64,000 bases of DNA, from positions 62,001 through 126,000 of the forward strand of contig CAJXVM010000001.1 in NCBI GenBank assembly GCA_913061095.1. The letters run 5' to 3'. The notes under the pieces were generated by a model, which was not told the origin of the DNA, did not search any database, and was given only the letters and a program-made list of their open reading frames with translations. A program made the position numbers and the translations under genes. Source of the stretch: an uncultured Ignavibacteria bacterium (GTDB taxonomy: Bacteria; Bacteroidota; Ignavibacteria; SZUA-365). Of this stretch, positions 17,150 through 26,003 are shown piece by piece (within the stretch, counting starts at the first letter, position 1; each line of letters begins with the position of its first letter).

Positions 17150-17641
17150 ATGACATACCTCCGAATCCCACTCATCATCATGTTTCTGGCGCTGCTCGAC
17201 GCGTCCGCCTTCGCGCAGTTCGACGGTCCGCCTGACGGTCCGCCCGACGGACGCGCCCGCGAACGCCTCGAGGAGCTCCGCCGCCTGAAAATGGTCGAAG
17301 CGCTCAAGCTCGACGAGGAACAGGCCGTGCGCCTGACCGTGCGCGAACGGAAATTTCGCGAGTCCGAAAAGGAACTGCGCGGGCAGCGCACTGAACTGCT
17401 CAAGGAACTGCAGGATCTGATCGAGGATGACGCGGACGACGCCGCGCTGAAAGCGGCGATCGAAAACCTCAGTGCGCTGTCTGTGAAAATGACCGAACAA
17501 CGGCAGGAGTACGTCTTCTCCCTCCAGGATATCCTGAGCATGGAGCAGATCGCGCGGCTGGTGATTTTCGAACACCGCTTCGCCGAGGAGGTGCGCCGCA
17601 TCATTGGCAACGCACGCCGAAAAGCGCCGATGCGCCGGTAG
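17150..17641 (+). CDS. Periplasmic CpxP/Spy-like (zinc-resistance-associated) protein
   Basis: A 163-residue exported protein: signal peptide (residues 1-21, ending FAQ), a short Pro/Asp/Gly linker with two near-identical DGPP repeats, then a long charged alpha-helical body (RERLEELRRLKMVEALKLDEEQAVRL and onwards) with the LTxxQ-like spacing of the CpxP/Spy/ZraP group. These act as periplasmic chaperones or stress sensors. It follows the anti-sigma gene by 7 nt, so it is probably a regulon output or a sensor of the same pathway. The family call rests on composition and context. Confidence 0.65.
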   Translation: MTYLRIPLIIMFLALLDASAFAQFDGPPDGPPDGRARERLEELRRLKMVEALKLDEEQAVRLTVRERKFRESEKELRGQRTELLKELQDLIEDDADDAALKAAIENLSALSVKMTEQRQEYVFSLQDILSMEQIARLVIFEHRFAEEVRRIIGNARRKAPMRR

Positions 17642-17693
17642 TGCTGATCCCTTTCATCTAGGAAAACACGGCGCAAACCCGTAAATTTTCTGG

Positions 17694-19880
17694 ATGAAAC
17701 AGATCGCCCAACACGTGAAATCCGGGGCCATGAAAGTGGCCGAGGTACCGCCTCCCGCCGCGGGACGCGGCATGATTCTTGTCAAGAATTACTTCTCCGT
17801 CATCAGCGCGGGCACGGAAAAAACCTCCATCGATTCCCGCAAATCCTCCCTCCTCCAGCGCGCGAAAAGCCAGCCCGACGAGGTGCGCAAGCTCGTCGAG
17901 GAGATGCGCCGCAACGGACTGACGCGCACGTACAAGCGCGTGATGAACAAGCTCGACTCCTATGCATCGCTGGGATACAGCTCCGCCGGCGTCGTGCTCG
18001 CCGTCGCAGAGGGCGTGCAGGATATCGAGGTGGGCGACCGCGTGGCCTGCGGCGGCGCAGATTATGCCGTGCACAGCGACATCATCGCCCTGCCGCGCAA
18101 CCTCGTCGCGAAAATCCCCGACGGCGTGTCGATGGAGTCCGCCGCCTACACGACCGTGGCATCCATCGCCCTGCAGGGCGTGCGCCAGGCCAATCCGACA
18201 CTTGGTGAAACCGTGGCGGTGATCGGACTCGGACTGCTCGGACAGCTGACCGTGCAGTTCCTCAAGGCCAACGGCTGCCGCGTCATCGGCGTCGACCTCG
18301 ATCCCGAAGCCGTTGAACTCGCCCGCCGCTCCGGCGCCGACGCCGCCCTGCGCCGCAACGACGATCCCGTCGAAGCCGTTGTGCGTTCGATGACCTCGGG
18401 ACACGGCGCGGATGCCGTGATCATTACCGCCGGCACGAGCAGCAACGATCCGATCGAGCTTGCGGGACGCATCACGCGTGAACGCGGCCGGGTGGTGGTC
18501 GTCGGCGCCGCCACGATGAACATCCCCCGCGGTCCCTTTTACATGAAGGAAATCGACGTGCGGATGTCCCGCTCCTACGGTCCGGGCCGCTACGACAGTG
18601 AATACGAAGAAGAGGGACTCGACTATCCCATCGGCTACGTGCGGTGGACGGAAAACCGCAACATGCAGGCCTACCTGCAGCTGCTCGCGCAGGAGCGCAT
18701 CGACACCGACATCCTCACCACGCACCGCTTCCCCGTCGACGAGGCGCTCAAGGCCTACGAACTCATCGAGGGAGAAAAAACCGAGCCGTACGTGGGCATC
18801 GTGATTTCCTACGATGACCTCGAGGAAAAGGACCTGCAGCGCCTCTCCCGCGCGAAGGAGAAGGAAAAGGCGCCGGTGATTTCCCCGACGCGCAGCTCGC
18901 TGACGCTCGGTTTTATCGGGGCGGGCAGCTTCGCGTCGGGCTTCCTGCTGCCGCATCTCAAGGACATGCAGGACATCACGCTGGACTGTGTCTGCAACCG
19001 CAGCGGGCTGACCGGGGCAGACATGCGCAACAAGTTCGAATTCCGCCGCTCGAGCACGCGCGCCGAGGACGTGCTGGAGGATGATACCATCGGAACGGTG
19101 TTCATCGCCACGCGGCACGGCGAGCACGCGCCCTATACGCTTGAGGCGCTGCGGCGCGGCAAGCACGTCTTCGTCGAAAAGCCGCTGGCGCTGAACGAAG
19201 ACGAGCTGCTGCCGATCGAGGAGTTGTTGCTCTCGCATCCGGAGCTGAAGGGCAAGGTGCTGCTCATGGTGGGCTTCAACCGCCGCTTCGCTCCCCTGGT
19301 GAAAAACATGCGAAGCTTCTTCGCCGAAATCCGCGAACCCGCGGTCGTCCATTATTACGTCAACGCCGGCTTCCTGCCGAAGGATCACTGGACGCAGCAT
19401 CCGTCCGACGGCGGCGGACGCATCGTCGGCGAGGTGTGTCATTTCATCGACACGATTCAGTATCTCACCGATGCGCTGCCCGAGCGCGTGAGCGCCGAGT
19501 GCATCGCTTCCGACAGCGAGGACGTCACGAATTTCGACAATGTAAACATCACCCTGCGCATGCGCGACGGGTCGATGGGCATCATCACCTACGTGGCCAA
19601 CGGCGATCCCTCCATCCCGAAAGAGCGCATCGTGATGTCCGCCGGAAACGCCACCGCAATGATGGACAACTTCCAGAGCCTCACGCTGGCGCGCGACGGC
19701 AAGCAGTCGCGTACAAAAGGCAGCGGCGACAAGGGACACCGCAACGAGGTGCTCGCCTTCATGGATGCCGTGCGCAGAAAGCAGCACGAGGTCATTCCCA
19801 TCGAAAGCCTTTTCGCCACGACGCGCACGACCTTCCGCATCCTCGAGGCGCTCAACCGCAGGGAGGTCATCGCTGTCTAG
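17694..19880 (+). CDS. Bi-domain oxidoreductase: zinc-type dehydrogenase fused to Gfo/Idh/MocA dehydrogenase
   Basis: A 728-residue fusion. Residues 1-375 are a medium-chain dehydrogenase/reductase: GroES-like start, AYTTVASIALQGVRQ, and the Rossmann motif VIGLGLLGQLTVQFLK. Residues 395-728 are a Gfo/Idh/MocA enzyme: GFIGAGSFASGFLLPHL, the EKPLAL motif and the sugar-binding C-terminal domain (GEVCHFIDTIQYLTD). Fusions of this type occur in surface polysaccharide clusters, where they are thought to act on nucleotide sugars; the substrate is unknown. It precedes uppP by 27 nt, which supports an envelope polysaccharide role. Confidence 0.88.
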   Translation: MKQIAQHVKSGAMKVAEVPPPAAGRGMILVKNYFSVISAGTEKTSIDSRKSSLLQRAKSQPDEVRKLVEEMRRNGLTRTYKRVMNKLDSYASLGYSSAGVVLAVAEGVQDIEVGDRVACGGADYAVHSDIIALPRNLVAKIPDGVSMESAAYTTVASIALQGVRQANPTLGETVAVIGLGLLGQLTVQFLKANGCRVIGVDLDPEAVELARRSGADAALRRNDDPVEAVVRSMTSGHGADAVIITAGTSSNDPIELAGRITRERGRVVVVGAATMNIPRGPFYMKEIDVRMSRSYGPGRYDSEYEEEGLDYPIGYVRWTENRNMQAYLQLLAQERIDTDILTTHRFPVDEALKAYELIEGEKTEPYVGIVISYDDLEEKDLQRLSRAKEKEKAPVISPTRSSLTLGFIGAGSFASGFLLPHLKDMQDITLDCVCNRSGLTGADMRNKFEFRRSSTRAEDVLEDDTIGTVFIATRHGEHAPYTLEALRRGKHVFVEKPLALNEDELLPIEELLLSHPELKGKVLLMVGFNRRFAPLVKNMRSFFAEIREPAVVHYYVNAGFLPKDHWTQHPSDGGGRIVGEVCHFIDTIQYLTDALPERVSAECIASDSEDVTNFDNVNITLRMRDGSMGIITYVANGDPSIPKERIVMSAGNATAMMDNFQSLTLARDGKQSRTKGSGDKGHRNEVLAFMDAVRRKQHEVIPIESLFATTRTTFRILEALNRREVIAV

Positions 19881-19907
19881 GAACCGGGAACACGCGATCG
19901 TCACCAC

Positions 19908-20729
19908 ATGAGTCTGCTTGAAGCCATCGTCCTGGGAATCGTGCAGGGACTGACGGAATTCATTCCGATCAGCAGCACCGCGCATCTGCGCATCGTTCCC
20001 GCCCTCGCGGGCTGGGAGGATCCCGGCGCGGCCTTCACCGCCGTGACGCAGATCGGCACGCTGGCGGCGGTGTTCGTGTATTTCCGTAAAGACATCGCAT
20101 CGCTGGGCGGCGCCTTCCTGCGATCGCTGCTGCGCTTTCGTCCCTTTGAAACGCGGGAATCCAGCCTGGCCTGGTGGATCATGTTCGGCACCATTCCCAT
20201 CGGCGTGTTCGGATTGCTGTTCAAGGATGTCATCGAAACCGGCTTCCGGTCTCTGTACGTCATCTCCGGCAGCCTGATCGTGCTCGCACTAATACTGGCC
20301 CTCGCCGAACGCGCGGGCAAGCGGGTGCGCGACATTTCCTCGATGACGCTGACCGACACGCTGATCATCGGCGTTGCGCAGGCGCTGGCGCTGATTCCCG
20401 GCTCCTCGCGCTCCGGAACGACGATCACTGCCGGACTATTCCTGAATCTCAACCGGGAAGACGCAGCGCGCTTTTCCTTTCTGCTGGGTATCCCGGCGAT
20501 CACGCTCAGCGGGATGTATCAACTCTGGGAGCTGCGTACGGCGCTTGCCGGCGATCTCGGCGTGGCCCTGCTGGTGTCCGTGGTCGTTTCGGGGATCGTC
20601 GGCTACCTTTCAATCGAATTCCTGCTGCGTTATCTTCGTTCTCACAGCACCTGGCTGTTCATCGTCTACCGGATCGCGCTGGGTGCGCTGATACTGATAT
20701 TTCTCGCAACAGACATCGTACAACCGTAA
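19908..20729 (+). CDS. uppP: Undecaprenyl-diphosphatase
   Basis: A 273-residue polytopic membrane enzyme (BacA family) that dephosphorylates undecaprenyl diphosphate to recycle the lipid carrier for peptidoglycan and other polymers. Both active-site motifs are clear: LGIVQGLTEFIPISSTAHL near the N terminus, with Ala where many members have Gly before the His, and ALIPGSSRSGTTITAG near residue 160. Hydrophobic segments match the eight-helix topology. It sits directly after the fused dehydrogenase and directly before a cyclophilin. Confidence 0.95.
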   Translation: MSLLEAIVLGIVQGLTEFIPISSTAHLRIVPALAGWEDPGAAFTAVTQIGTLAAVFVYFRKDIASLGGAFLRSLLRFRPFETRESSLAWWIMFGTIPIGVFGLLFKDVIETGFRSLYVISGSLIVLALILALAERAGKRVRDISSMTLTDTLIIGVAQALALIPGSSRSGTTITAGLFLNLNREDAARFSFLLGIPAITLSGMYQLWELRTALAGDLGVALLVSVVVSGIVGYLSIEFLLRYLRSHSTWLFIVYRIALGALILIFLATDIVQP

Positions 20730-20756
20730 ATGTTCAACAATACAGAGGGATTCGCC

Positions 20757-21347
20757 ATGCGCAATCCATTCCGCACCATCGCAGCGATGCTGCTGTTCTT
20801 TTCTTTCGCCGTCACCGTGACGGCACAGACCGAAACCGCAATCACAAGCAAGGAGAGTGCCGACGTGGACAAGGAAATCGCCGTCATCGAAACCAATCAC
20901 GGAAACATCGAAATCGAATTCTACCGCGAAGACGCACCGAAAACCGTCGAGAACTTCGTGGAGCTGTCGAAGCGCGGCTACTACGACGGCGTCATTTTCC
21001 ATCGCGTCATCGAGGGATTCATGATCCAGGGCGGCGATCCGACCGGAACGGGCCGCGGCGGCGAGAGCATCTACGGCAAGCGCTTCGAGGATGAAATCGA
21101 TCCGAATTCCGATATCTACAAGACCGGATACAAGCGCGGCGTCGTGGCCATGGCCAATGCCGGACCAAACACCAACGGCAGCCAGTTCTTCATCATGCAT
21201 AAGGACTATCCCCTGCCGCCGAACTACACCATCTTCGGTCACGTGATCAATGGCTTGGACACGGTCGACAAGATTGCCTCCACGCCCACCGCCGCCGGCG
21301 ACCGTCCGACCGAAGACGTCGTCATGAAAAAGGTTACGATCAAGTAA
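20757..21347 (+). CDS. Secreted cyclophilin-type peptidyl-prolyl isomerase
   Basis: A 196-residue exported isomerase that speeds proline cis/trans isomerisation in envelope proteins. I chose the ATG at 20757, which has AGAGGGA upstream and starts a clean signal peptide (MRNPFRTIAAMLL, ending VTAQ); the earlier ATG at 20730 abuts the uppP stop without a ribosome site. The cyclophilin core is complete: FHRVIEGFMIQGGDPTGTGRGG, then MANAGPNTNGSQFFI with the catalytic Arg and substrate-binding residues. No lipobox is seen. The enzyme is the small single-domain bacterial form. Confidence 0.93.
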   Translation: MRNPFRTIAAMLLFFSFAVTVTAQTETAITSKESADVDKEIAVIETNHGNIEIEFYREDAPKTVENFVELSKRGYYDGVIFHRVIEGFMIQGGDPTGTGRGGESIYGKRFEDEIDPNSDIYKTGYKRGVVAMANAGPNTNGSQFFIMHKDYPLPPNYTIFGHVINGLDTVDKIASTPTAAGDRPTEDVVMKKVTIK

Positions 21348-21348
21348 G

Positions 21349-21408
21349 GCCGAGCCAGGCGCCCACGCCGAAGTGCCGCGCAGCGGACGAAGGCGGGCGG
21401 CTCGGCCA
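21349..21408 (+). other. Structured intergenic element (multibranched inverted repeats)
   Basis: Directly after the cyclophilin stop, GGCCGAGCC (21349-21357) pairs perfectly with GGCTCGGCC (21400-21408). The enclosed 42 nt contain two further short hairpins, GGCG/CGCC (21359-21370) and CCGC/GCGG (21377-21387), giving a potential three-armed fold. There is no T-run, and holA starts 31 nt later. It could be an RNA processing site, a REP-like element or a DNA structure. Confidence 0.5.
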
Positions 21409-21439
21409 CGGCCCCGCAAGATTTCAACAGCCCGGCGAC

Positions 21440-22489
21440 ATGAACGCAAAAGAACTGGCGAAGCATATCTCTTCGAGGACCTTCCTCCCCGTCTATCTTC
21501 TGTACGGGGAGGAAGACTACCTCGTGGAGCGGTACGCGAAGGCGCTCGCCTCCGCTGCGCTGGGTGACGGTGACGCGTCGTTCAATGAAGACGTGTTCCG
21601 CGGCACCGACCATGCGGCCGAAGACATCACCGCCGCCGCCAATGCCTTTCCGTTCATGTCCGACAAACGCGTGGTGCTTGTCCGCGAAAGCGACCCGCTG
21701 CTGAAGAAGCCCGCGCTCGCATCCTACGTACAGAATCCTTCGCCCGACACGGTGATGATTCTCTGCGCCGGCGCGATGAAGCCGTCGCGCGCGAAAAAAT
21801 CCGCCGCGAAGAAAAAAGGCGCCTCTTTCAATGTACTCTCCTGGATGCAGCAGCAGGAGCGCGGCAAGGAGCCGCTCGGCGCCGCCGTGGAGTTCAAGGC
21901 GCTGAAAGACGCCGGCGCGCTTTCATGGATTTCCGAGGAGTTCCGCCGCGCAGGCAAGCGCATCACTCCCGAAGCGGCGACGGTCATGCAGGCGCTTCGC
22001 GGGAACAACACCCGCACGCTGTCATCCGAAGTCCAGAAGCTCGTCTCCGCCCTGCCAGACAAGGAAGAAATCGACTCTGACGATGTGTTCACACATCTCG
22101 GGGCTTCGAAACAGTACAATCTTTTCGCGCTCGGCGATGCGGTGCTGGCGCGTGACGGCGCAAAAGCCCATGAAATTCTTGCGAACCTGCTCGGTGACAC
22201 CGAGCCCGCGGCCATCGTCGCGATGCTTTCCCGCCAGCTTTCGCTGATCTGGCGCCTGCGCGTCATGTCCGTGCGCGGCGGCGTTAGCGACGAACAGGCC
22301 CGTGAACTCGGCCTTGTCTGGGCGTGGCAGGCCAACACCCTGCGCAGGTACATCGAAAATTTTCCCGATCCGGAGTATTTTGAGCACTGTTTTGAATATA
22401 TTCTGGAAACTGACCTGTCCATCAAGTCCCAGTCCTCCGACAACGCCGTCGCGGTGACGAAGCTGGTGAGCGAACTGACAAGAGCATAA
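21440..22489 (+). CDS. holA: DNA polymerase III delta subunit
   Basis: A 349-residue clamp-loader subunit that opens the beta clamp. The N-terminal segment VYLLYGEEDYLVERYAKAL is the family signature, followed by domain II and the C-terminal helical collar (LFALGDAVLARDGAKAHEILANLLG and SLIWRLRVM). As normal for delta, there is no intact Walker A motif. A lysine-rich insertion (KPSRAKKSAAKKKG) lies near residue 115. Length is standard. Confidence 0.9.
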   Translation: MNAKELAKHISSRTFLPVYLLYGEEDYLVERYAKALASAALGDGDASFNEDVFRGTDHAAEDITAAANAFPFMSDKRVVLVRESDPLLKKPALASYVQNPSPDTVMILCAGAMKPSRAKKSAAKKKGASFNVLSWMQQQERGKEPLGAAVEFKALKDAGALSWISEEFRRAGKRITPEAATVMQALRGNNTRTLSSEVQKLVSALPDKEEIDSDDVFTHLGASKQYNLFALGDAVLARDGAKAHEILANLLGDTEPAAIVAMLSRQLSLIWRLRVMSVRGGVSDEQARELGLVWAWQANTLRRYIENFPDPEYFEHCFEYILETDLSIKSQSSDNAVAVTKLVSELTRA

Positions 22490-22516
22490 TCCCCTGTCGC
22501 ATACACACGGATTTTC

Positions 22517-23167
22517 ATGCCGCAAACGCAGGAACTTTCCCTGGAGCAGAAAGTAGAAGAACGTATCGAGGGCAATCACCTGGACCGTGTCTCCCTCGAA
22601 GCGCTTTCAGACGAGGAACTGATGCTGCTCTTCCAGCGTGATGTCCGCCTTGCATTCGACATCCTGGTCGAGCGCTTTCAGGACCCGCTGATGAACTTCA
22701 TTTACCGCTATACCGGCAATATGGATGATGCCGCCGATGTTCTGCAGGACACGTTCATTCGGGTGTACAGGAAAAAGCACCTGTACAAAACCATCGCGAA
22801 AGTCTCGACCTGGATATACACCATCGCCGGGAATCTCGCGAAAAGCGAACTGCGGAGAGGTCACCGGAAGTACACGACGAAACTGGTGCAGCAGCGTGAA
22901 GAGAATGAGGAATACACGCTGCCGCTTTCCACCGACGATCCTCTCCCCGACCGCAGTGCCGACAGCAGTATCATCTACGAGCGCATCCAGGAAGCCCTGC
23001 TCGAGATTCCCGAGGTATTCCGCGAGGCCGTCGTGCTTCGCGACATCCAGGAACTGAGCTACGAGGAAATCGCGGAAATCACCGGCATGCCCATCGGCAC
23101 CGTGAAATCGCGTATCAGCCGGGGCAGAATCCAGCTCCAGGAACTCTTGAAAGACATCTATGACTAA
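22517..23167 (+). CDS. RpoE-type ECF sigma factor
   Basis: A 216-residue sigma factor. Region 2 covers AFDILVERFQDPLMNFIYRYTGNMDDAADVLQDTFIRVYRKKHLY plus the WIYTIAGNLAKSELRR segment; region 4 is LLEIPEVFREAVVLRDIQELSYEEIAEITGMPIGTVKSRISRGR. The putative membrane anti-sigma gene follows 17 nt downstream. Its N terminus carries an extra 30-residue acidic segment. It is distinct from the factor at 15852, so the window has two ECF modules. Confidence 0.93.
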   Translation: MPQTQELSLEQKVEERIEGNHLDRVSLEALSDEELMLLFQRDVRLAFDILVERFQDPLMNFIYRYTGNMDDAADVLQDTFIRVYRKKHLYKTIAKVSTWIYTIAGNLAKSELRRGHRKYTTKLVQQREENEEYTLPLSTDDPLPDRSADSSIIYERIQEALLEIPEVFREAVVLRDIQELSYEEIAEITGMPIGTVKSRISRGRIQLQELLKDIYD

Positions 23168-23184
23168 TTGCTTCGATCTGCATC

Positions 23185-23877
23185 ATGTCTGATTCCCAGC
23201 ATCCCCGGAACGACGAACACGCGACGCCGGAAGAACCGGCCGCCCTGCTCAGGGACCTGCGCGCCATGCCCCGGGTGAGCGCTCCGCTGGATTTCACGGA
23301 GCATCTCCGCCGGCGCATCGACGAGATCGAATCCTTCCAGCCATGGTGGAAACGCGCGCTGGCCTGGAAACCCACGTGGGGCTTCGGCATCCCGGGATAC
23401 GCTTACGGCGCCGTCGCGACCGTCTTCCTCGCCGTCTTCGCCGTGTACATGTTCAATGCCACCGACGTTGAGCGTGACCTGCGCCGCGAGACCGCTCCCG
23501 CCGAGCAGCGGCAGGATATACTGCATGAGCAAATGGAAATTCCCGGGGATGAGGAATCCGTCGGTCCTGCTACCGGCAGCGATCAGAGAGATGCGGCTGG
23601 AACGGACGCTCCCGCTCGGAAGGGCACACAGGACGTTCAGCCGGCAGCGCCGATCCCCTCTCCCTCGATGGAGACCGACGCCTCTGGAGAGTCCGCCGAC
23701 GATGCCGCGAAGCAGCGCCTGAATTCCTATGTTCCCGCCGTCCGTGGGATCATGAAGGGAGAAGAGCTCGGCGCCATCCCCGACTCCATCGCAAAAAAAG
23801 ACTCCGTTCGTATTCTCGACTCGCTCAAATCCCTTCAGAAAGACCGTCAGCGCACACCGGAAAACGATCCCCGCTGA
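23185..23877 (+). CDS. Putative membrane anti-sigma factor
   Basis: A 230-residue protein with one transmembrane segment (around residues 72-90: YGAVATVFLAVFAVYMF). The cytoplasmic N-terminal part has a SAPLDFTEHLRRRIDEIE helix like those that contact sigma factors, but no HxxxCxxC zinc motif. The periplasmic part is acidic, Pro- and Ala-rich and low in complexity. Position 17 nt after an ECF sigma gene is the main ground for the call; the sequence itself is not diagnostic. Confidence 0.65.
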   Translation: MSDSQHPRNDEHATPEEPAALLRDLRAMPRVSAPLDFTEHLRRRIDEIESFQPWWKRALAWKPTWGFGIPGYAYGAVATVFLAVFAVYMFNATDVERDLRRETAPAEQRQDILHEQMEIPGDEESVGPATGSDQRDAAGTDAPARKGTQDVQPAAPIPSPSMETDASGESADDAAKQRLNSYVPAVRGIMKGEELGAIPDSIAKKDSVRILDSLKSLQKDRQRTPENDPR

Positions 23878-23880
23878 CCG

Positions 23881-25173
23881 ATGACCGTTTCGCTCCCCGA
23901 TACACCGCTCGCTGAACGCATGCGTCCGCAGTCGCTGGACGACTATGTCGGACAGCGCCATCTCGTGGGAAAGGGCAAACCAATCGCGCAGATGCTCTCG
24001 CGCGGCACGCTGTTCAGCATGATTCTCTGGGGTCCGCCGGGTTCGGGCAAGACCACTCTCGCCCGCATGCTCTGCTCGCGCATGGAAGCGCGCTTCGAAC
24101 AGATGAGCGCCGTCTCCTCGGGTGTGAAGGATGTGCGGCAGGTGATCGAAACCGCGCGGAAGCGCCGCATGGAGCTCGGTCAGCTGCAGACCGTGCTGTT
24201 CATCGATGAGATCCATCGCTTTAACAAGGCCCAGCAAGATGCGCTGCTGCAGGCAGTTGAGCAAGGTGACATCATCCTGATCGGAGCAACCACGGAGAAT
24301 CCCTCCTTCGAAATCATACCCCCGCTGCGATCACGCGCCCGCACCTACGTGCTCAATCCCCTCACCATCGACGAACTTTCAACATTGCTCGACCGGGCGC
24401 TCAGCGACGATGAATATCTCTCATCGCTCGACGTGACCTTCGAGGATCGCGACATGCTGATCGCCTACAGCGGAGGCGATGCGCGCAGCATGCTCAACGG
24501 ACTCGAGATGTGCTGCCTGCTCGCTGAGGAGGACGGCAAGGTCACGATCGACCAGAGCGTGCTCGAGGAGGCTTTTCAGCGGGCCTTTGCGAAATACGAC
24601 AAGGGTGGTGAGGAGCACTACAACGTCATATCCGCATTTATCAAGTCCGTACGCGGCAGCGATCCCGACGCGGCGGTGTACTGGCTCGCGCGCATGCTCA
24701 ACGGCGGTGAGGATCCGCTGTTCGTCGCGCGCCGGCTGATCATCCTGGCATCCGAAGACATCGGCAACGCTGATCCCAATGCCCTGCTGCTCGCCACCTC
24801 CTGCTTCGACGCGGTACATGCCATCGGCATGCCCGAGGCGCGCATCGTGCTTGCTCAGACAACGACATATCTCGCCGCAGCGCAGAAAAGCAACGCGGCG
24901 TATCTTGCCATCAACGAGGCCATGCACGATGCGGAGTCGCTTCCCCCCTACGACGTGCCGCTGCATCTGCGCAACGCTCCAACGGGACTGATGAAGTCAC
25001 AGGGATACGGGCGGGGATACAAGTACGCGCACAACTTTCCGGGACATTTCGTCGAACAGGAGTACCTGCCCGAAGAACTCAGGCAGAAACAGTACTACAA
25101 ACCGACCGACGAGGGACGCGAGCAGCGACTGCGCGACCGTCTGCGCAGTCTCTGGAAGCGCCGCTCTTATTAA
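23881..25173 (+). CDS. rarA: Replication-associated recombination ATPase RarA (MgsA)
   Basis: A 430-residue AAA+ ATPase related to clamp loaders that acts at stalled replication forks. Walker A is [15 protein letters not shown] (near residue 45), Walker B is [11 protein letters not shown], sensor 1 is [12 protein letters not shown], and the C-terminal tetramerisation domain contains [26 protein letters not shown] and the [21 protein letters not shown] signature. It starts 4 nt after the anti-sigma stop, so it is co-transcribed with that module. Confidence 0.95.
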   Translation: MTVSLPDTPLAERMRPQSLDDYVGQRHLVGKGKPIAQMLSRGTLFSMILWGPPGSGKTTLARMLCSRMEARFEQMSAVSSGVKDVRQVIETARKRRMELGQLQTVLFIDEIHRFNKAQQDALLQAVEQGDIILIGATTENPSFEIIPPLRSRARTYVLNPLTIDELSTLLDRALSDDEYLSSLDVTFEDRDMLIAYSGGDARSMLNGLEMCCLLAEEDGKVTIDQSVLEEAFQRAFAKYDKGGEEHYNVISAFIKSVRGSDPDAAVYWLARMLNGGEDPLFVARRLIILASEDIGNADPNALLLATSCFDAVHAIGMPEARIVLAQTTTYLAAAQKSNAAYLAINEAMHDAESLPPYDVPLHLRNAPTGLMKSQGYGRGYKYAHNFPGHFVEQEYLPEELRQKQYYKPTDEGREQRLRDRLRSLWKRRSY

Positions 25174-25250
25174 CATCCCCCGCATCGAAATCCGTCTTTC
25201 TCTCCCATCAGCTGGAGTCCCGCTGTGCCATGGCATTGCCGGCCCGCCTG

Positions 25251-25973
25251 TCACCCTCCCTCCAGCCAGCCGTTTTCGGCAAAACTCACGTAGGAATTCC
25301 CGCAGATGATGATGTGATCGTGCACGGGGATGTCCATCATGCGTCCCGCCTCGACGAGCTGCCGCGTGATCATGTGATCCTCGCGGCTGGCCTCCCGCAC
25401 ACCGCTGGGATGGTTGTGCAGGAGGATGACGGATGTTGCGAGTTCTGTGACGGCCGCGTGATAGACTTCGCGGGGATGCACGAGGCTCGCGTTGACGATG
25501 CCCTCCGAGACGATGCGTTCGCGGATGATGTGTCCCGCATTGTCGAGCAGCAGCACCATGAATCGCTCGTGACGCAGATCGCGCAGCTTCGGGATGTAGA
25601 GCTGCGCGACATCCTCGGGCGTGCTGATGGGCGCCGAGGGCGTATCAGGCGAAGATGCATAGCGCCGTCCGATTTCGAAGGCCGCCATCAGATGCGCCGC
25701 GCGGGCATTCCCGATGCCGCCGATTTCGCGGAGTTCGTTGGCGTGCCGCCGGGCGATCTCGCGAAGGCCTTCGTACTTCGTCAGCAGTGTCCGGGCCACA
25801 TCGAGCGCCGTCTGCTTTCCACTGCCGCTGTTGAGGAGTATCGCGAGCAGCTCCGCGTCGCTGAGCGCGTCGGGTCCGCGCTGCAGCAGTTTCTCTCTCG
25901 GCCGCTCACTCTCTGGCCAGTATTTCATCGCAATGCCGGTCGCATTGCGCGGCTGTTCACGCTGTTCAGGCAT
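25251..25973 (-). CDS. radC: RadC-family JAB domain protein
   Basis: A 240-residue protein of the UPF0758/RadC family. An N-terminal helix-hairpin-helix-like part (LREIGGIGNARAAHLMAAFEIGRR) is followed by an MPN+/JAB metalloprotease-like domain with the full metal signature, ILLHNHPSGVREASREDHM (HxHx7-10D). The historical DNA-repair role of RadC is not established. It is the last gene of a - strand run with guaA, a TPR gene and a periplasmic-binding-type gene, 30 nt after the latter, and convergent with rarA. Confidence 0.93.
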   Translation of the reverse strand: MPEQREQPRNATGIAMKYWPESERPREKLLQRGPDALSDAELLAILLNSGSGKQTALDVARTLLTKYEGLREIARRHANELREIGGIGNARAAHLMAAFEIGRRYASSPDTPSAPISTPEDVAQLYIPKLRDLRHERFMVLLLDNAGHIIRERIVSEGIVNASLVHPREVYHAAVTELATSVILLHNHPSGVREASREDHMITRQLVEAGRMMDIPVHDHIIICGNSYVSFAENGWLEGG

Positions 25974-26003
25974 ATTCCCTCCCTGTGGAATGTAGGTGTA
26001 CGT

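Noticed and set aside
17658-19985. 775-aa open frame on the - strand
   Set aside because: It is antisense to the dehydrogenase fusion and is His/Ala/Gly/Asp-rich without any domain; a shadow of GC-rich codon use.
23164-24264. 366-aa open frame on the - strand
   Set aside because: Antisense to the anti-sigma gene and rarA; no support.
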